Positions 8,243-16,871 of a stretch of DNA of 48,131 bases are shown here, piece by piece (positions within the stretch are counted from its first letter, which is position 1; the number at the start of each line of letters is the position of its first letter). The stretch lies in contig JAQTNC010000010.1 of the NCBI GenBank assembly GCA_028714475.1, positions 1 through 48,131 on the forward strand. Reading direction: 5' to 3'. The notes beneath the pieces are model-generated. The model did not search any database. It worked only from the letters and a program-made list of their open reading frames with translations, and was not told the origin of the DNA. The position numbers and the translations under genes are program-made. The DNA is from Patescibacteria group bacterium (GTDB taxonomy: Bacteria > Patescibacteriota > Patescibacteriia > SG8-24).

Positions 8243-9382
8243 ATGGACTTCGGACAGATATCCCTGGAACGACATCGCGAGAAGCGCGGCAAGCTGGACG
8301 TGATCCCGACGTTTCCTTTGGAAACGCGCGATGATTTGGCGATTGCCTATACGCCGGGCGTGGCGGCGGTTTGTCAGGAAATTGCCGCGCATCCGGAGCG
8401 GGTTTCGGAACTGACCATTCAGGGGCGTTCAATCGCCGTGGTCACCGACGGCTCGGCCGTGCTCGGGCTCGGCAACATCGGTGCCTTGGCGGCGCTGCCG
8501 GTGATGGAGGGCAAGGCCATCCTTTTCAAGCATTTCGGCGGCCTCGACGCCTACCCTATTTGTCTCGCGACACAGGACGTGGATGAAATCGTGCGGGCGG
8601 TGTTGGCCATCGCGCCGGGATTCGCCGGCATCAACCTGGAGGACATTTCCGCGCCGCGCTGTTTTGAGGTGGAACGGCGTCTCGTCGAGGCATTGAACAT
8701 TCCGGTCATGCATGATGATCAGCACGGCACGGCCATCGTCGTTTTGGCGGCGCTCACGAATGCGCTCAAGGTGACAAACCGGGACCTCGCAGCCGCGTCA
8801 ATCGTCATCTCCGGCGCGGGCGCGGCGGGGCTTGCCACCGCCGAACTTCTGCTGGCGGCGGGCGTGAGACGCCTGACCGTGCTTGATTCGCGTGGTATCA
8901 TCGCCACCGGACGCGAGGGTATGAATATATATAAGGAAGACCTGGCGCGGCGCATCAATCCGGAGAGACGAACGGGCACGCTCGTGGATGCGCTTCAAAA
9001 CGCGGACGTCTTCATCGGCGTTTCCCAACCAGGCATCGTCACAGCCGAGATGGTGAAGTCCATGGCCCCGCAGCCCATCGTCTTCGCCATGGCCAACCCG
9101 ATTCCGGAAATCATGCCAGACGTGGCCAAGGCCGCCGGCGCGGCGGTCGTCGCCACCGGCCGCTCGGATTACCCGAACCAGGTCAACAACGTCTTGGTGT
9201 TTCCTGGCATTTTCGCCGGCGCCATCAAGTCGGGATTGAAGCGTTTCACGCCGGCCGTCCGGCTGGCCGCCGCCCACGCTCTCGCCGACTTGGTCGCCGA
9301 CCCACAACCGGAAAGAATCCTGCCCTCGCCGCTAGAGCCTGGCGTGGCCGAGGCGGTAGCCGGGGCGATTGCGAGGGCGTAG
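8243..9382 (+). CDS. NAD(P)-dependent malic enzyme
   Basis: LDVIPTFPLETRDDLAIAYTPGVAAVCQEIA, VTDGSAVLGLGNIGALAALPVMEGKAILFK, MHDDQHGTAIVVLAAL, FAMANPIPEI. Confidence 0.93.
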   Translation: MDFGQISLERHREKRGKLDVIPTFPLETRDDLAIAYTPGVAAVCQEIAAHPERVSELTIQGRSIAVVTDGSAVLGLGNIGALAALPVMEGKAILFKHFGGLDAYPICLATQDVDEIVRAVLAIAPGFAGINLEDISAPRCFEVERRLVEALNIPVMHDDQHGTAIVVLAALTNALKVTNRDLAAASIVISGAGAAGLATAELLLAAGVRRLTVLDSRGIIATGREGMNIYKEDLARRINPERRTGTLVDALQNADVFIGVSQPGIVTAEMVKSMAPQPIVFAMANPIPEIMPDVAKAAGAAVVATGRSDYPNQVNNVLVFPGIFAGAIKSGLKRFTPAVRLAAAHALADLVADPQPERILPSPLEPGVAEAVAGAIARA

Positions 9383-9392
9383 GCTTTTCCAT

Positions 9393-11933
9393 ATGCATGA
9401 GCGCCGTCAATATCAAGGCCTGTCCGAAGCGGAAGCCGCCGCGCGTTTAGCCGCCGACGGTTACAACGAATTGGCCAGAGACGAACGCCGTCGACTGGTC
9501 GGCATCCTCAAGGACCTGTTCCTGGAGCCGATGATTTCCATGCTCATTATTTGCGGCGGGCTATATTTGATTTTGGGTGATCACGGCGAGGCTCTCCTGT
9601 TGCTGTGTTCCGTTTTCATCATCGCCGGCATCAACACTTATCAGCAGAACAAGACTGAGAACACGCTTGAGGCCTTGAGGCAGATCGCCAGTCCGCGGGC
9701 CTTGGTGATTCGTGGCGGAGTCGAGCATCGCATCGCAGGTCGCGAGGTCGTGCGCGGCGACATCGTCATTATCGGCGAAGGCGATCGCGTGCCGGCCGAT
9801 GGAGCGGTTCTGGAATTCATCAATTTGCTCGTGGACGAGTCCGTGCTGACTGGTGAGTCGGCACCCGTGACGAAGCGGATCTGGCAGGCCGGCGAGGCGG
9901 TAGCCCAACCCGGCGGCGACAACCTGCCGTTCTTTTATTCCGGGACGCTGGTGACGAAGGGGCGGGCGGTGATGGAGGTGTTGCGAACCGGAAAGACCAG
10001 CGAACTGGGCAAGATCGGGCAAAGCCTCGCGGTACTCCGTCCGGAGAAAACGCGCCTGGAAGAGGAGACCGCCCAGCTGACAAGAATCGTGGGAATCATC
10101 GCACTGGGCTCGTGCTTGGCCATTGTCGGCATCATTTATTGGCATAGCGGCGATTTTATCCCGTCGGTATTGGCCGGGCTGACCTTGGCCATGAGCGCCA
10201 TGCCGGAAGAATTTCCGGTCGTGTTGACCGTGTTCCTCGCCTTGGGCGCTTGGCGGATCGCCAAGAAAAACGTTTTGGCGCGGCGCGTGTCGGCCATCGA
10301 GATGTTGGGTTCGGCAACGGTGTTGTGCGTGGACAAGACCGGCACCCTGACGCAAAATCGGATGATGATTGACTGCCTGAAGACGGACGGTCATATCTTG
10401 CGCGTCGGTGGCGCCGGCATGCCCGCGGGCTACCTGGAGCTGGTCGAGCAGGCGGCTTTGGCCAGCGCTGACGACACGCGCGAGCCGATGGAGAAGGCGA
10501 TTTGGGATTTGGCCAAGGCCAACCTGCCAGGCACGGTTCATTGGCATGAGTCGTGGAAAATGGTTCAGGAATATCCGTTGGAATCGGGCTTGTTGGCCTT
10601 GACGCGGGCTTGGGATATGGGCGGCGGACGTCTCGCAGTCGCGGTCAAAGGGGCGCCGGAAGCGGTTATCGGCCTTTGTCGTGCGTCTGCCGACCGCGCG
10701 CGGGAGATTCTTGATGCGGCCGAGGAGATGGCCAAGGACGGGCTGCGAGTGCTGGCGGTCGCCAAAAGCGAATGGTCAGGAGCTTTGCCGGACCGCCCGG
10801 CGGGTTTTCCGTTTTCGTACGTCGGTTTGATCGGCTTCCGCGACCCGGTTCGTCCGGAGGTTCCTGCGGCGATCAAGGAGTGCCGGTCGGCCGGGATCCG
10901 CGTCGTGATGATCACCGGCGATTACGCGACGACCGCCTTGCGCGTGGCTGACGACCTTGGTTTGGAGCATCGTTCCGCTTGCGTTACCGGCGATGAGCTC
11001 ATGAAGATGACCGACGAGGAGCTGGCATTGAAGGCCCAGTTCACCAATGTCTTCGCGCGGGTGGTGCCCGAACACAAGTTGCGCATCGTCCGGGCGTTCA
11101 AGGCCAACGGCGAGGTTGTCGCCATGACCGGCGATGGCGTCAATGACGCGCCAGCTCTCAAGGCGGCGCATATTGGCATCGCCATGGGGGAACGCGGCAC
11201 GGACGTGGCGCGCGAGGCATCCGGATTGGTGCTTCTCGACGACAACTTCGCGTCCATCGTCGCGGCCGTCCGGCTCGGGCGGCGCATTTACGATAACCTG
11301 AAAAAATCCTTGGGGTATGTGTTGGCGGTGCATTTCCCGATCATTTTCCTGTCGCTTGTACCGGCGCTGATGGGCCTGCCGCTCATCCTGCTGCCGGCGC
11401 ACATCGTTTTCCTGGAGCTGATCATCGATCCGGTCTGTTCGGTGGCTTATGAGATGGAAGGCGAGCAGCCCGGCATCATGGGGCGGCCGCCCCGTCCGGC
11501 CAATAGCCGCGTCTTTGATTGGCCGACGGTCATCATTTCAGTGGTCGAAGGGTTGACTGCGACGGCCGTCGCCCTGACCATTTATTTCCTGTCGTTCAGG
11601 TTTTTTGCCGAGGGCGAGGCTCGGTTGTTGACCTTCGGCTCGGTTATCGCCGTCAACATCATGTTGGTGTTTGTCAATCGCTCCAAGCGCCGGTCGTTCG
11701 TCGCCAACCTGGCTGGTCGCAACCCGGCTTTTTGGGGCATGGCCATCGGTGCGACCTTGATCTTGGGCGTCGTCATTGCCGTGCCGACCCTCTCGCGGCT
11801 GTTCCGTTTCGGCGTTTTTCACTGGTCGTTTATCCTCGTTTTCCTGCTGGCGGCCTTCGTTTTTGCCCTGGTTGTTGATTTGGTAAAGATGGCGGTCGCC
11901 AGGATTTTGCGCCGGCGGTGGGTTTTTCTTTGA
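9393..11933 (+). CDS. Cation-translocating P-type ATPase (P2-type, Ca2+-ATPase-like)
   Basis: Phosphorylation motif CVDKTGTLTQNRM; VDESVLTGES; MTGDGVNDAPALKAAHIGIAMG; multiple TM helices. Confidence 0.93.
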   Translation: MHERRQYQGLSEAEAAARLAADGYNELARDERRRLVGILKDLFLEPMISMLIICGGLYLILGDHGEALLLLCSVFIIAGINTYQQNKTENTLEALRQIASPRALVIRGGVEHRIAGREVVRGDIVIIGEGDRVPADGAVLEFINLLVDESVLTGESAPVTKRIWQAGEAVAQPGGDNLPFFYSGTLVTKGRAVMEVLRTGKTSELGKIGQSLAVLRPEKTRLEEETAQLTRIVGIIALGSCLAIVGIIYWHSGDFIPSVLAGLTLAMSAMPEEFPVVLTVFLALGAWRIAKKNVLARRVSAIEMLGSATVLCVDKTGTLTQNRMMIDCLKTDGHILRVGGAGMPAGYLELVEQAALASADDTREPMEKAIWDLAKANLPGTVHWHESWKMVQEYPLESGLLALTRAWDMGGGRLAVAVKGAPEAVIGLCRASADRAREILDAAEEMAKDGLRVLAVAKSEWSGALPDRPAGFPFSYVGLIGFRDPVRPEVPAAIKECRSAGIRVVMITGDYATTALRVADDLGLEHRSACVTGDELMKMTDEELALKAQFTNVFARVVPEHKLRIVRAFKANGEVVAMTGDGVNDAPALKAAHIGIAMGERGTDVAREASGLVLLDDNFASIVAAVRLGRRIYDNLKKSLGYVLAVHFPIIFLSLVPALMGLPLILLPAHIVFLELIIDPVCSVAYEMEGEQPGIMGRPPRPANSRVFDWPTVIISVVEGLTATAVALTIYFLSFRFFAEGEARLLTFGSVIAVNIMLVFVNRSKRRSFVANLAGRNPAFWGMAIGATLILGVVIAVPTLSRLFRFGVFHWSFILVFLLAAFVFALVVDLVKMAVARILRRRWVFL

Positions 11934-12029
11934 TGGTTTTCCGTGTTACGCCGGATGCGCGCTGGATCGGCCGTGATGCGTTAAGGGAGTTGACTTTGAC
12001 AAAAAAGATAAGAAGTTCGAGGTGCCCTC

Positions 12030-12136
12030 TTTTCTTCCCCGAGCGGAGCGTAGCGCAGTCGAGGGGCTCCTCCCTGCGCGCGGCCCTCGACTCCGGCTCG
12101 CCGTTCGCGAACGACGTGCCTACGCTCGGGCAAGAA
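12030..12136 (+). repeat. Dispersed inverted-repeat element family A, copy 1
   Basis: ttcttccccgagcggagcg...cgctcgggcaagaa; the same family occurs inverted at 31823-31899. Confidence 0.65.
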
Positions 12137-12178
12137 CAAAATATACAGGCAACTCCTCACCGTCTGTACCAAAAATAC

Positions 12179-12200
12179 AAAACCCGGTGAGACCGGGTTC
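12179..12200. terminator. Bidirectional terminator-like hairpin
   Basis: AACCCGG-tgaga-CCGGGTT; T-rich tract on the minus strand. Confidence 0.65.
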
Positions 12201-12210
12201 AGGTGGGCGC

Positions 12211-12867
12211 TTAACGCGACCGCTGGCGAGAAGGTTGTTTGCGCGCGGGCTTGACGGCGCGCTTTTTTTGTTTCGCGATTGGACTCGTCGTTTTGCGAGA
12301 CAGGTTCTTGAGCACTAGGTGGATGCCCCCGTTTTCGTAGCGTTCGAAAGGCTGAACGATGAATGGGCATTCTCCGCTTTTTCCCGGCTTGACCGCTCTC
12401 ACGAAGATGTCGGGTCGGACACAGCTGACCGTGGGCTTGTACCAGATGACCGCGGTTCTGACGCTGGTAACCACCTTATGGTAGTACTCCTGAAGCCAAC
12501 GCTTGCACTCACGGAGGGTTACTCCTGAGTCGGCCACGTCGTCAATCAGTACGACCTTGCCTTCTAGGGTTTCGGTTGACGCGATGCTTCGGCCGAGGTG
12601 CAGCTTGCCACGCTGATTGCGCAATCCCTTGCGACCCTTCTTCTTTTTTCGTCCGTAGCTGTAGGCCGCCATGGCGGCGAAGGGGATGTCGAGGGTTTTG
12701 GCGACGACCATTGCTGGAAAGAGACCGCCTGCGGCCACGCCAACGATGAAGTCGGGTTTTTCCCCCTCGTTGATCTTGGTGACCAGCAGCTCAACCAAAC
12801 GCAGGTATTTGGACCAGTTGTAGTAGCGCCGGACTTGTTTCTTCTGGGCAGCGGTGCGTTTTGCCAT
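12211..12867 (-). CDS. Phosphoribosyltransferase domain protein
   Basis: PDFIVGVAAGGLFPAMVVAKTLDIP and PRPP motif VVLIDDVADSGVTL. Confidence 0.88.
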   Translation of the reverse strand: MAKRTAAQKKQVRRYYNWSKYLRLVELLVTKINEGEKPDFIVGVAAGGLFPAMVVAKTLDIPFAAMAAYSYGRKKKKGRKGLRNQRGKLHLGRSIASTETLEGKVVLIDDVADSGVTLRECKRWLQEYYHKVVTSVRTAVIWYKPTVSCVRPDIFVRAVKPGKSGECPFIVQPFERYENGGIHLVLKNLSRKTTSPIAKQKKRAVKPARKQPSRQRSR

Positions 12868-13007
12868 GATAAAGGACTCCGTTTTTTGGCGAAGGCCGAC
12901 AAATCGGCTGAAAGGGCTATTTGTGAGAGTCTAGCACGTGGGCCGGACAGCCTCAATAGGATGCGAGAGATTGACTAATAATGCGGTATAATAGCCAAGC
13001 CTCACCT

Positions 13008-13271
13008 ATGTCCCGCTGGTTCGTCTATCTTGTACGTTGTCGCGACGGCAGCCTTTACGCGGGTGTGACGACGGATTTGGCGGTGCGGGTTCGGGAGCAC
13101 AACTCCGGACGGGGCGCAAAATATACCCGCTCACGGCGACCGGTGAAGCTCGTTTGGTCGGTTTCGGCGTCGAACCGTTCGGCGGCCCTGCGCCGCGAGG
13201 CCGCCATCAAGCGCCTGCCGCGTCCTGAAAAAATGGCTTTGTGCGCCAAGGCGCGGAAAACCAAGATTTAG
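13008..13271 (+). CDS. GIY-YIG nuclease family protein (UPF0213/YhbQ-like)
   Basis: MSRWFVYLVRCRDGSLYAGVTTDLAVRVREHNSGRGAKYTRSRRPVKLVW. Confidence 0.92.
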   Translation: MSRWFVYLVRCRDGSLYAGVTTDLAVRVREHNSGRGAKYTRSRRPVKLVWSVSASNRSAALRREAAIKRLPRPEKMALCAKARKTKI

Positions 13272-13371
13272 CCAAAATATCGACCCGAGGAGCGGCACTT
13301 ATGTGCCATACACCAAAAAACTGGGCTGACAAAAGACGCGTTTCGCGGTATGATTTCAGTAATCATTGCCT

Positions 13372-13875
13372 ATGCCTGAACCAATGACAAGCCCCGAAGA
13401 CGTTCACGGCGAGATCATGCTCGCCTGGGAATTCTACGACCGACCAAGATACAATCGCGGCCGGTGGTGGTATATATTCATGATTTTGGTCGGCGCGGCC
13501 CTGCTCGTCTACGCGCTGTTTTCCGCCAACTTCCTCTTCGCGCTCATCATCGTGATGGGGGCGCTGGTGATTTACGTCTCCACCATCTACGAACCCAAGC
13601 CGATCCGTTTCGCCATCACGGAACTCGGTTTCGAGGTCGGCAACCGATTCCTGTCTTTCCGGGACGTCCGGTCATTCTGGTTCTTCTATGACCCGCCGAC
13701 GGCCAAGATTCTGTACCTGGATTTGTCGGGCTTGACAGAATCTCGCGTTAGGGTAGACTTGGCTGACCAGAATCCGAACGAGGTGCGCGCGGTCTTGGCC
13801 CGGTATTTGCGGGAAGACGTCACCCAGGTCGAGGAGCCGCTGTCGGATTCGTTGAGTAGGTTGTTGAAGATATAA
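13372..13875 (+). CDS. Hypothetical membrane protein with two TM helices
   Basis: 168 aa; WWYIFMILVGAALLVYALFSANFLFALIIVMGALVIYVS. Confidence 0.7.
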   Translation: MPEPMTSPEDVHGEIMLAWEFYDRPRYNRGRWWYIFMILVGAALLVYALFSANFLFALIIVMGALVIYVSTIYEPKPIRFAITELGFEVGNRFLSFRDVRSFWFFYDPPTAKILYLDLSGLTESRVRVDLADQNPNEVRAVLARYLREDVTQVEEPLSDSLSRLLKI

Positions 13876-13879
13876 ATCT

Positions 13880-13908
13880 GTAGCGGCGGGGCTTGCCCCC
13901 GCACCACC
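13880..13908 (+). repeat. Dispersed repeat family C (GTAGCGGCGGGGCTTGCCCCCGCACCACC)
   Basis: Closely related copies at 32822-32849, 32872-32899 (inverted) and 35078-35105. Confidence 0.75.
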
Positions 13909-14024
13909 TAATACCCGCGCCGTAGCTTCCCCTTCCGTTTCAAAAATAATAGGATGGGGACAGGGCGAGGGCGGCTCGGAGGTGGCTGTCCTTAGTCACC
14001 GCGAAGAAAATCATAGTATTACTC

Positions 14025-14102
14025 GCGCCCGTAGCTCAGCCTGGATAGAGCGCTTCCCTGCGGAGGAAGAGGTCGCACGTTCAAATCGTGCCGGGCGCAC
14101 CA
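14025..14102 (+). tRNA. tRNA-Arg (anticodon GCG), CCA encoded
   Basis: GCGCCCG/CGGGCGC acceptor; anticodon arm CTTCC-CTGCGGA-GGAAG; T-arm GCACGTTCAAATCGTGC; ACCA end. Confidence 0.93.
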
Positions 14103-14400
14103 CGTAAAGACACCGGCTCGGCCGGTGTCTTTACGTGTCCCGTGGGAATCCTGCGAAGCGGGATTCCTTTACGGGACCCCTACTAGGTAAACGCCGGTGT
14201 CCACGTGGCACAGCCACGTAAAAAGCCAACGCGAAATCGGTGGCTTTTTACGTGCCCTGCACCCGATCGTAGCGAGTGGTGCGGGGCCTTCCTTGGACGA
14301 ACGCTGCCGTTCACGCCTGCCCCGTGCCCTGTACCATATGGTACAGGGTTTACGGGGTGGCGCGGCCACGAAGAAACGTCACCGCAAGGTGGCGTTTTTT
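14101..14400 (+). repeat. Array of six successive hairpins downstream of tRNA-Arg
   Basis: H1 14101-14137 (17-bp perfect stem), H2 14138-14176, H3 14215-14254 (14-bp perfect stem), H4 14255-14286, H5 14320-14357 (contains the 22-nt palindrome CCCTGTACCATATGGTACAGGG), H6 14375-14400 (terminator with T run). Confidence 0.8.
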
Positions 14401-14438
14401 CGTTTTTTTGCATTTTCTGGTTAATTTCGGGTTCGGCC

Positions 14439-15689
14439 TCAAACCAAATAACTCGCCAGGAGGTCGCCGCTTTCCAGCTTGCGGTAGCGGATGCCGAGAT
14501 GGCGGAGGCGTTGGGTCAGTCGGCCGAGGTCCTGTTTTCTGGCGATCTCGATGCCGATGAGCGCCGGGCCGGTCTCGCGGGAATTTTTCTTGACGTATTC
14601 GAAGCGGACGATGTCGTCGGTTGGCCCGAGCGCTTCGGTGAGGAGTCGCTTGAGCTGGCCGGGCTTCTGCGCGAACTGCACCAGGAAATAATGCTTGAGG
14701 CCCTTGAAGATGAGGCTGCGCTCCATGATTTCCGGATAGCGCAGGATGTCGTTGTTGCCGCCCGACAGCACGCAGACGACGGTCTTGCCGCGCAGGTTGC
14801 GGCCCAATTTTTCCAGGGCGGCGACGGCCAGCGCCCCGGCCGGCTCGGCGACGATGCCCTCGTTCTGGTAGAGGTCAATCATGGCCGAACAGACCGCGCC
14901 TTCCGGAACGAGGATGGAACGGTCCACGAGACGCCGGACGACGGCGAAAGTGTTGCGGCCGACGGTGCGGACGGCCGCGCCGTCCACGAAGGTGTCGAGC
15001 GCCTTGAGCGTCACGACTCGCCCTCGCTTCAGCGACTCGGCGAAACCTGCAGCGCCTTGTGGCTCGGCGGCCACCAGGGAAACATGGCTATTCACGGCCT
15101 TGAGGTAGGTGCCGAGGCCGGCTAACAGCCCGCCTCCGCCGACAGGCACCACGACGACGTCGAGTGCCGCGCCCAACTCATCGGCGATTTCCTTGCCGAC
15201 CGTGCCTTGGCCGCTCATCACCCGCCAGTCGTCGAACGGGTGGACGAAAACGGCCTTGTGTTTCTTGGCGAAAGCCTTGGCCGCCGCGCTGGCCTCGTCA
15301 AAGGTCGTGCCGATGAGACGGATGTCAATCCAGTCGCCGCCGAAATACCGGACGCGGCTGATTTTCTGGAGCGGCGTGACGGTCGGCATGAAGATCGTGC
15401 CGCGAACCTTGAGCCGCGCACAACTCATGGCCACGCCCTGCGCGTGGTTGCCGGCGCTCGCGCAGACCACGCCGCTTCCGCGTTCGGCTGGCGTGAGCGA
15501 TCTCACGAGGTTGTAGGCGCCGCGGATCTTGTAGGAACGCACCTCCTGCAAATCCTCGCGCTTGAGGTAGATTTTGGCGCCGTATTGTTCGGAGAGCCGA
15601 GGACAGAACTGGAGCGGCGTTTTCTTGACGACGCCGGCAAGACGTTCGGCTGCTTCGTTCACGGTTTGGACGGATAGAGGATTAGGCAT
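14439..15689 (-). CDS. ilvA: Threonine ammonia-lyase (threonine dehydratase)
   Basis: PLQFCPRLSEQYGAKIYLKREDLQEVRSYKIRGAYN, VPVGGGGLLAGLGTYLK, C-terminal ACT-like domain. Confidence 0.92.
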   Translation of the reverse strand: MPNPLSVQTVNEAAERLAGVVKKTPLQFCPRLSEQYGAKIYLKREDLQEVRSYKIRGAYNLVRSLTPAERGSGVVCASAGNHAQGVAMSCARLKVRGTIFMPTVTPLQKISRVRYFGGDWIDIRLIGTTFDEASAAAKAFAKKHKAVFVHPFDDWRVMSGQGTVGKEIADELGAALDVVVVPVGGGGLLAGLGTYLKAVNSHVSLVAAEPQGAAGFAESLKRGRVVTLKALDTFVDGAAVRTVGRNTFAVVRRLVDRSILVPEGAVCSAMIDLYQNEGIVAEPAGALAVAALEKLGRNLRGKTVVCVLSGGNNDILRYPEIMERSLIFKGLKHYFLVQFAQKPGQLKRLLTEALGPTDDIVRFEYVKKNSRETGPALIGIEIARKQDLGRLTQRLRHLGIRYRKLESGDLLASYLV

Positions 15690-15717
15690 CGTAAGGTAAT
15701 TAGCATTATATTATTGT

Positions 15718-15958
15718 GGTTCTTCGTCATTTAGCGTGGAAGCCGAGCAGGTCTGACGGGCGACTCGCTCCGCCGCCCGCGGGGGTAGACGCTCCGGGCC
15801 GGGCGCGTTCCACCCGCGCCCCTGCGATGGCCCTTCGCGCCAACCCCCGCAGGCGGCTCCGCTGGCCGCGAGGAGCGTGAGTAATGCTGACGAGGGGTGA
15901 GGAGGGAGACGCTCGCAGAGTTAGATGGCCCGGCCGCCGGGCCGATGCTCGCGTAAGG
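15718..15958 (+). ncRNA. Structured RNA element copy 1; HEARO/omegaRNA-like, no iscB adjacent
   Basis: Starts GGTTCTTCGT, core CCGGGCCGGGCGCGTTCCACCCGCGCCC, 3' module GCAGAGTTAGATGGCCCGG...GATGCTCGCGTAAGG; homologous over its length to 19655-19898, with compensatory stem changes. Confidence 0.6.
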
Positions 15959-16034
15959 AAGATTTCATATGACGAATCAATACTTTACGACGAAGCAATC
16001 CCGTTTAGAACAGTCGGGTCTGCTTCGGCTATGT

Positions 16035-16454
16035 TCAGGCGCGGCCTTGCGATAACGGAATGTAAGCGATGCAGGAAATTTCCACGGTCGCGTTCTTTGG
16101 CAGAGCGGCCACGCCCACGGTCTGTCGCGCGGGCTTAGGGTCGGACGAAAAATACTCGGCGTAGATTTCGTTCACCGCCGAAAAGTCATTCATGTCGGCG
16201 AGGAAGATGTCAGTCCGCACGACGTGAGCAAGGGTGAGTCCGGCGGCGGCCAGCACGGCCGTGAGATTGTCGAGGACGCGGCGCGTTTCAACGGCCACGC
16301 CGCCCGCGACCAGGATGCCGGTCACCGGGTCGAGGCCGATCTGTCCAGAGCAGAAGACCAATTGGCCAGCCGAGACGGCTTGGCTGTACGGTCCGATTGG
16401 CGCGGGCGCGCCGTCCGTGCGGACGACTGAAGAACGGATTAGGTTGGTGTCCAT
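16035..16454 (-). CDS. ridA: RidA family reactive enamine/imine deaminase
   Basis: 139 aa; APAPIGPYSQAVSAGQLVFCSGQIGLDPVTG...VVRTDIFLADMNDFSAVNEIYAEYF..PARQTVGVAALPKNATVEISCIA. Confidence 0.93.
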   Translation of the reverse strand: MDTNLIRSSVVRTDGAPAPIGPYSQAVSAGQLVFCSGQIGLDPVTGILVAGGVAVETRRVLDNLTAVLAAAGLTLAHVVRTDIFLADMNDFSAVNEIYAEYFSSDPKPARQTVGVAALPKNATVEISCIAYIPLSQGRA

Positions 16455-16527
16455 AAAAAAGAGGCCCCTACTGGGGCCCGGTTATTCGCCTTATTCCTCT
16501 TAAGCGAACCGCAACAGGACCCCAGTG
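16455..16527 (-). promoter_or_regulatory. Putative terminator/antiterminator leader upstream of ridA
   Basis: On the minus strand GGCCCCagtaGGGGCC-TC-TTTTTT ends at the ridA ATG; ACTGGGGTCC (16526-16517) can alternatively pair with GGGCCCCAGT (16479-16470), excluding the terminator. Confidence 0.5.
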
Positions 16528-16871
16528 GGTTGGGGGATAATAATCGCGATGATCATGTTGCTCACGATTCGCATATGTCATTAGGCTAACACGGTAATCG
16601 AACAGCGTCAATCGCCGCCCGCATTGGCGAACGCCATCTTGAAAAAATGAAGGCCCCCGGCCTCACGGCCGGGGTATCTAACACCCCATCCTGTTTCATT
16701 CACCGTAGCCCGATGCCCCCTTCGCCCCGCAGTACTGCGGGGCTTCGGGTGATTCACGCGTCTGGAATCCCGGGCTGACGCCCGGGTTATTTGGCGGAGG
16801 TGAACAAAACGCCCGCTTGGCCAAGAGGCCATAGCGGGGTTGTCGTCAGCGGCCGGGAATTCCGCCAGGCG

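Noticed and set aside
12981-13007. Upstream extension of the GIY-YIG ORF
   Set aside because: Homology and the MSRWFVYLVRC start support initiation at 13008.
14101-14400. CRISPR array
   Set aside because: Hairpins are not regularly spaced identical direct repeats with unique spacers, and no cas genes are present.
14183-14560. Overlapping ORFs on both strands after tRNA-Arg
   Set aside because: Lie in the hairpin array and antisense to ilvA; no protein-like features.
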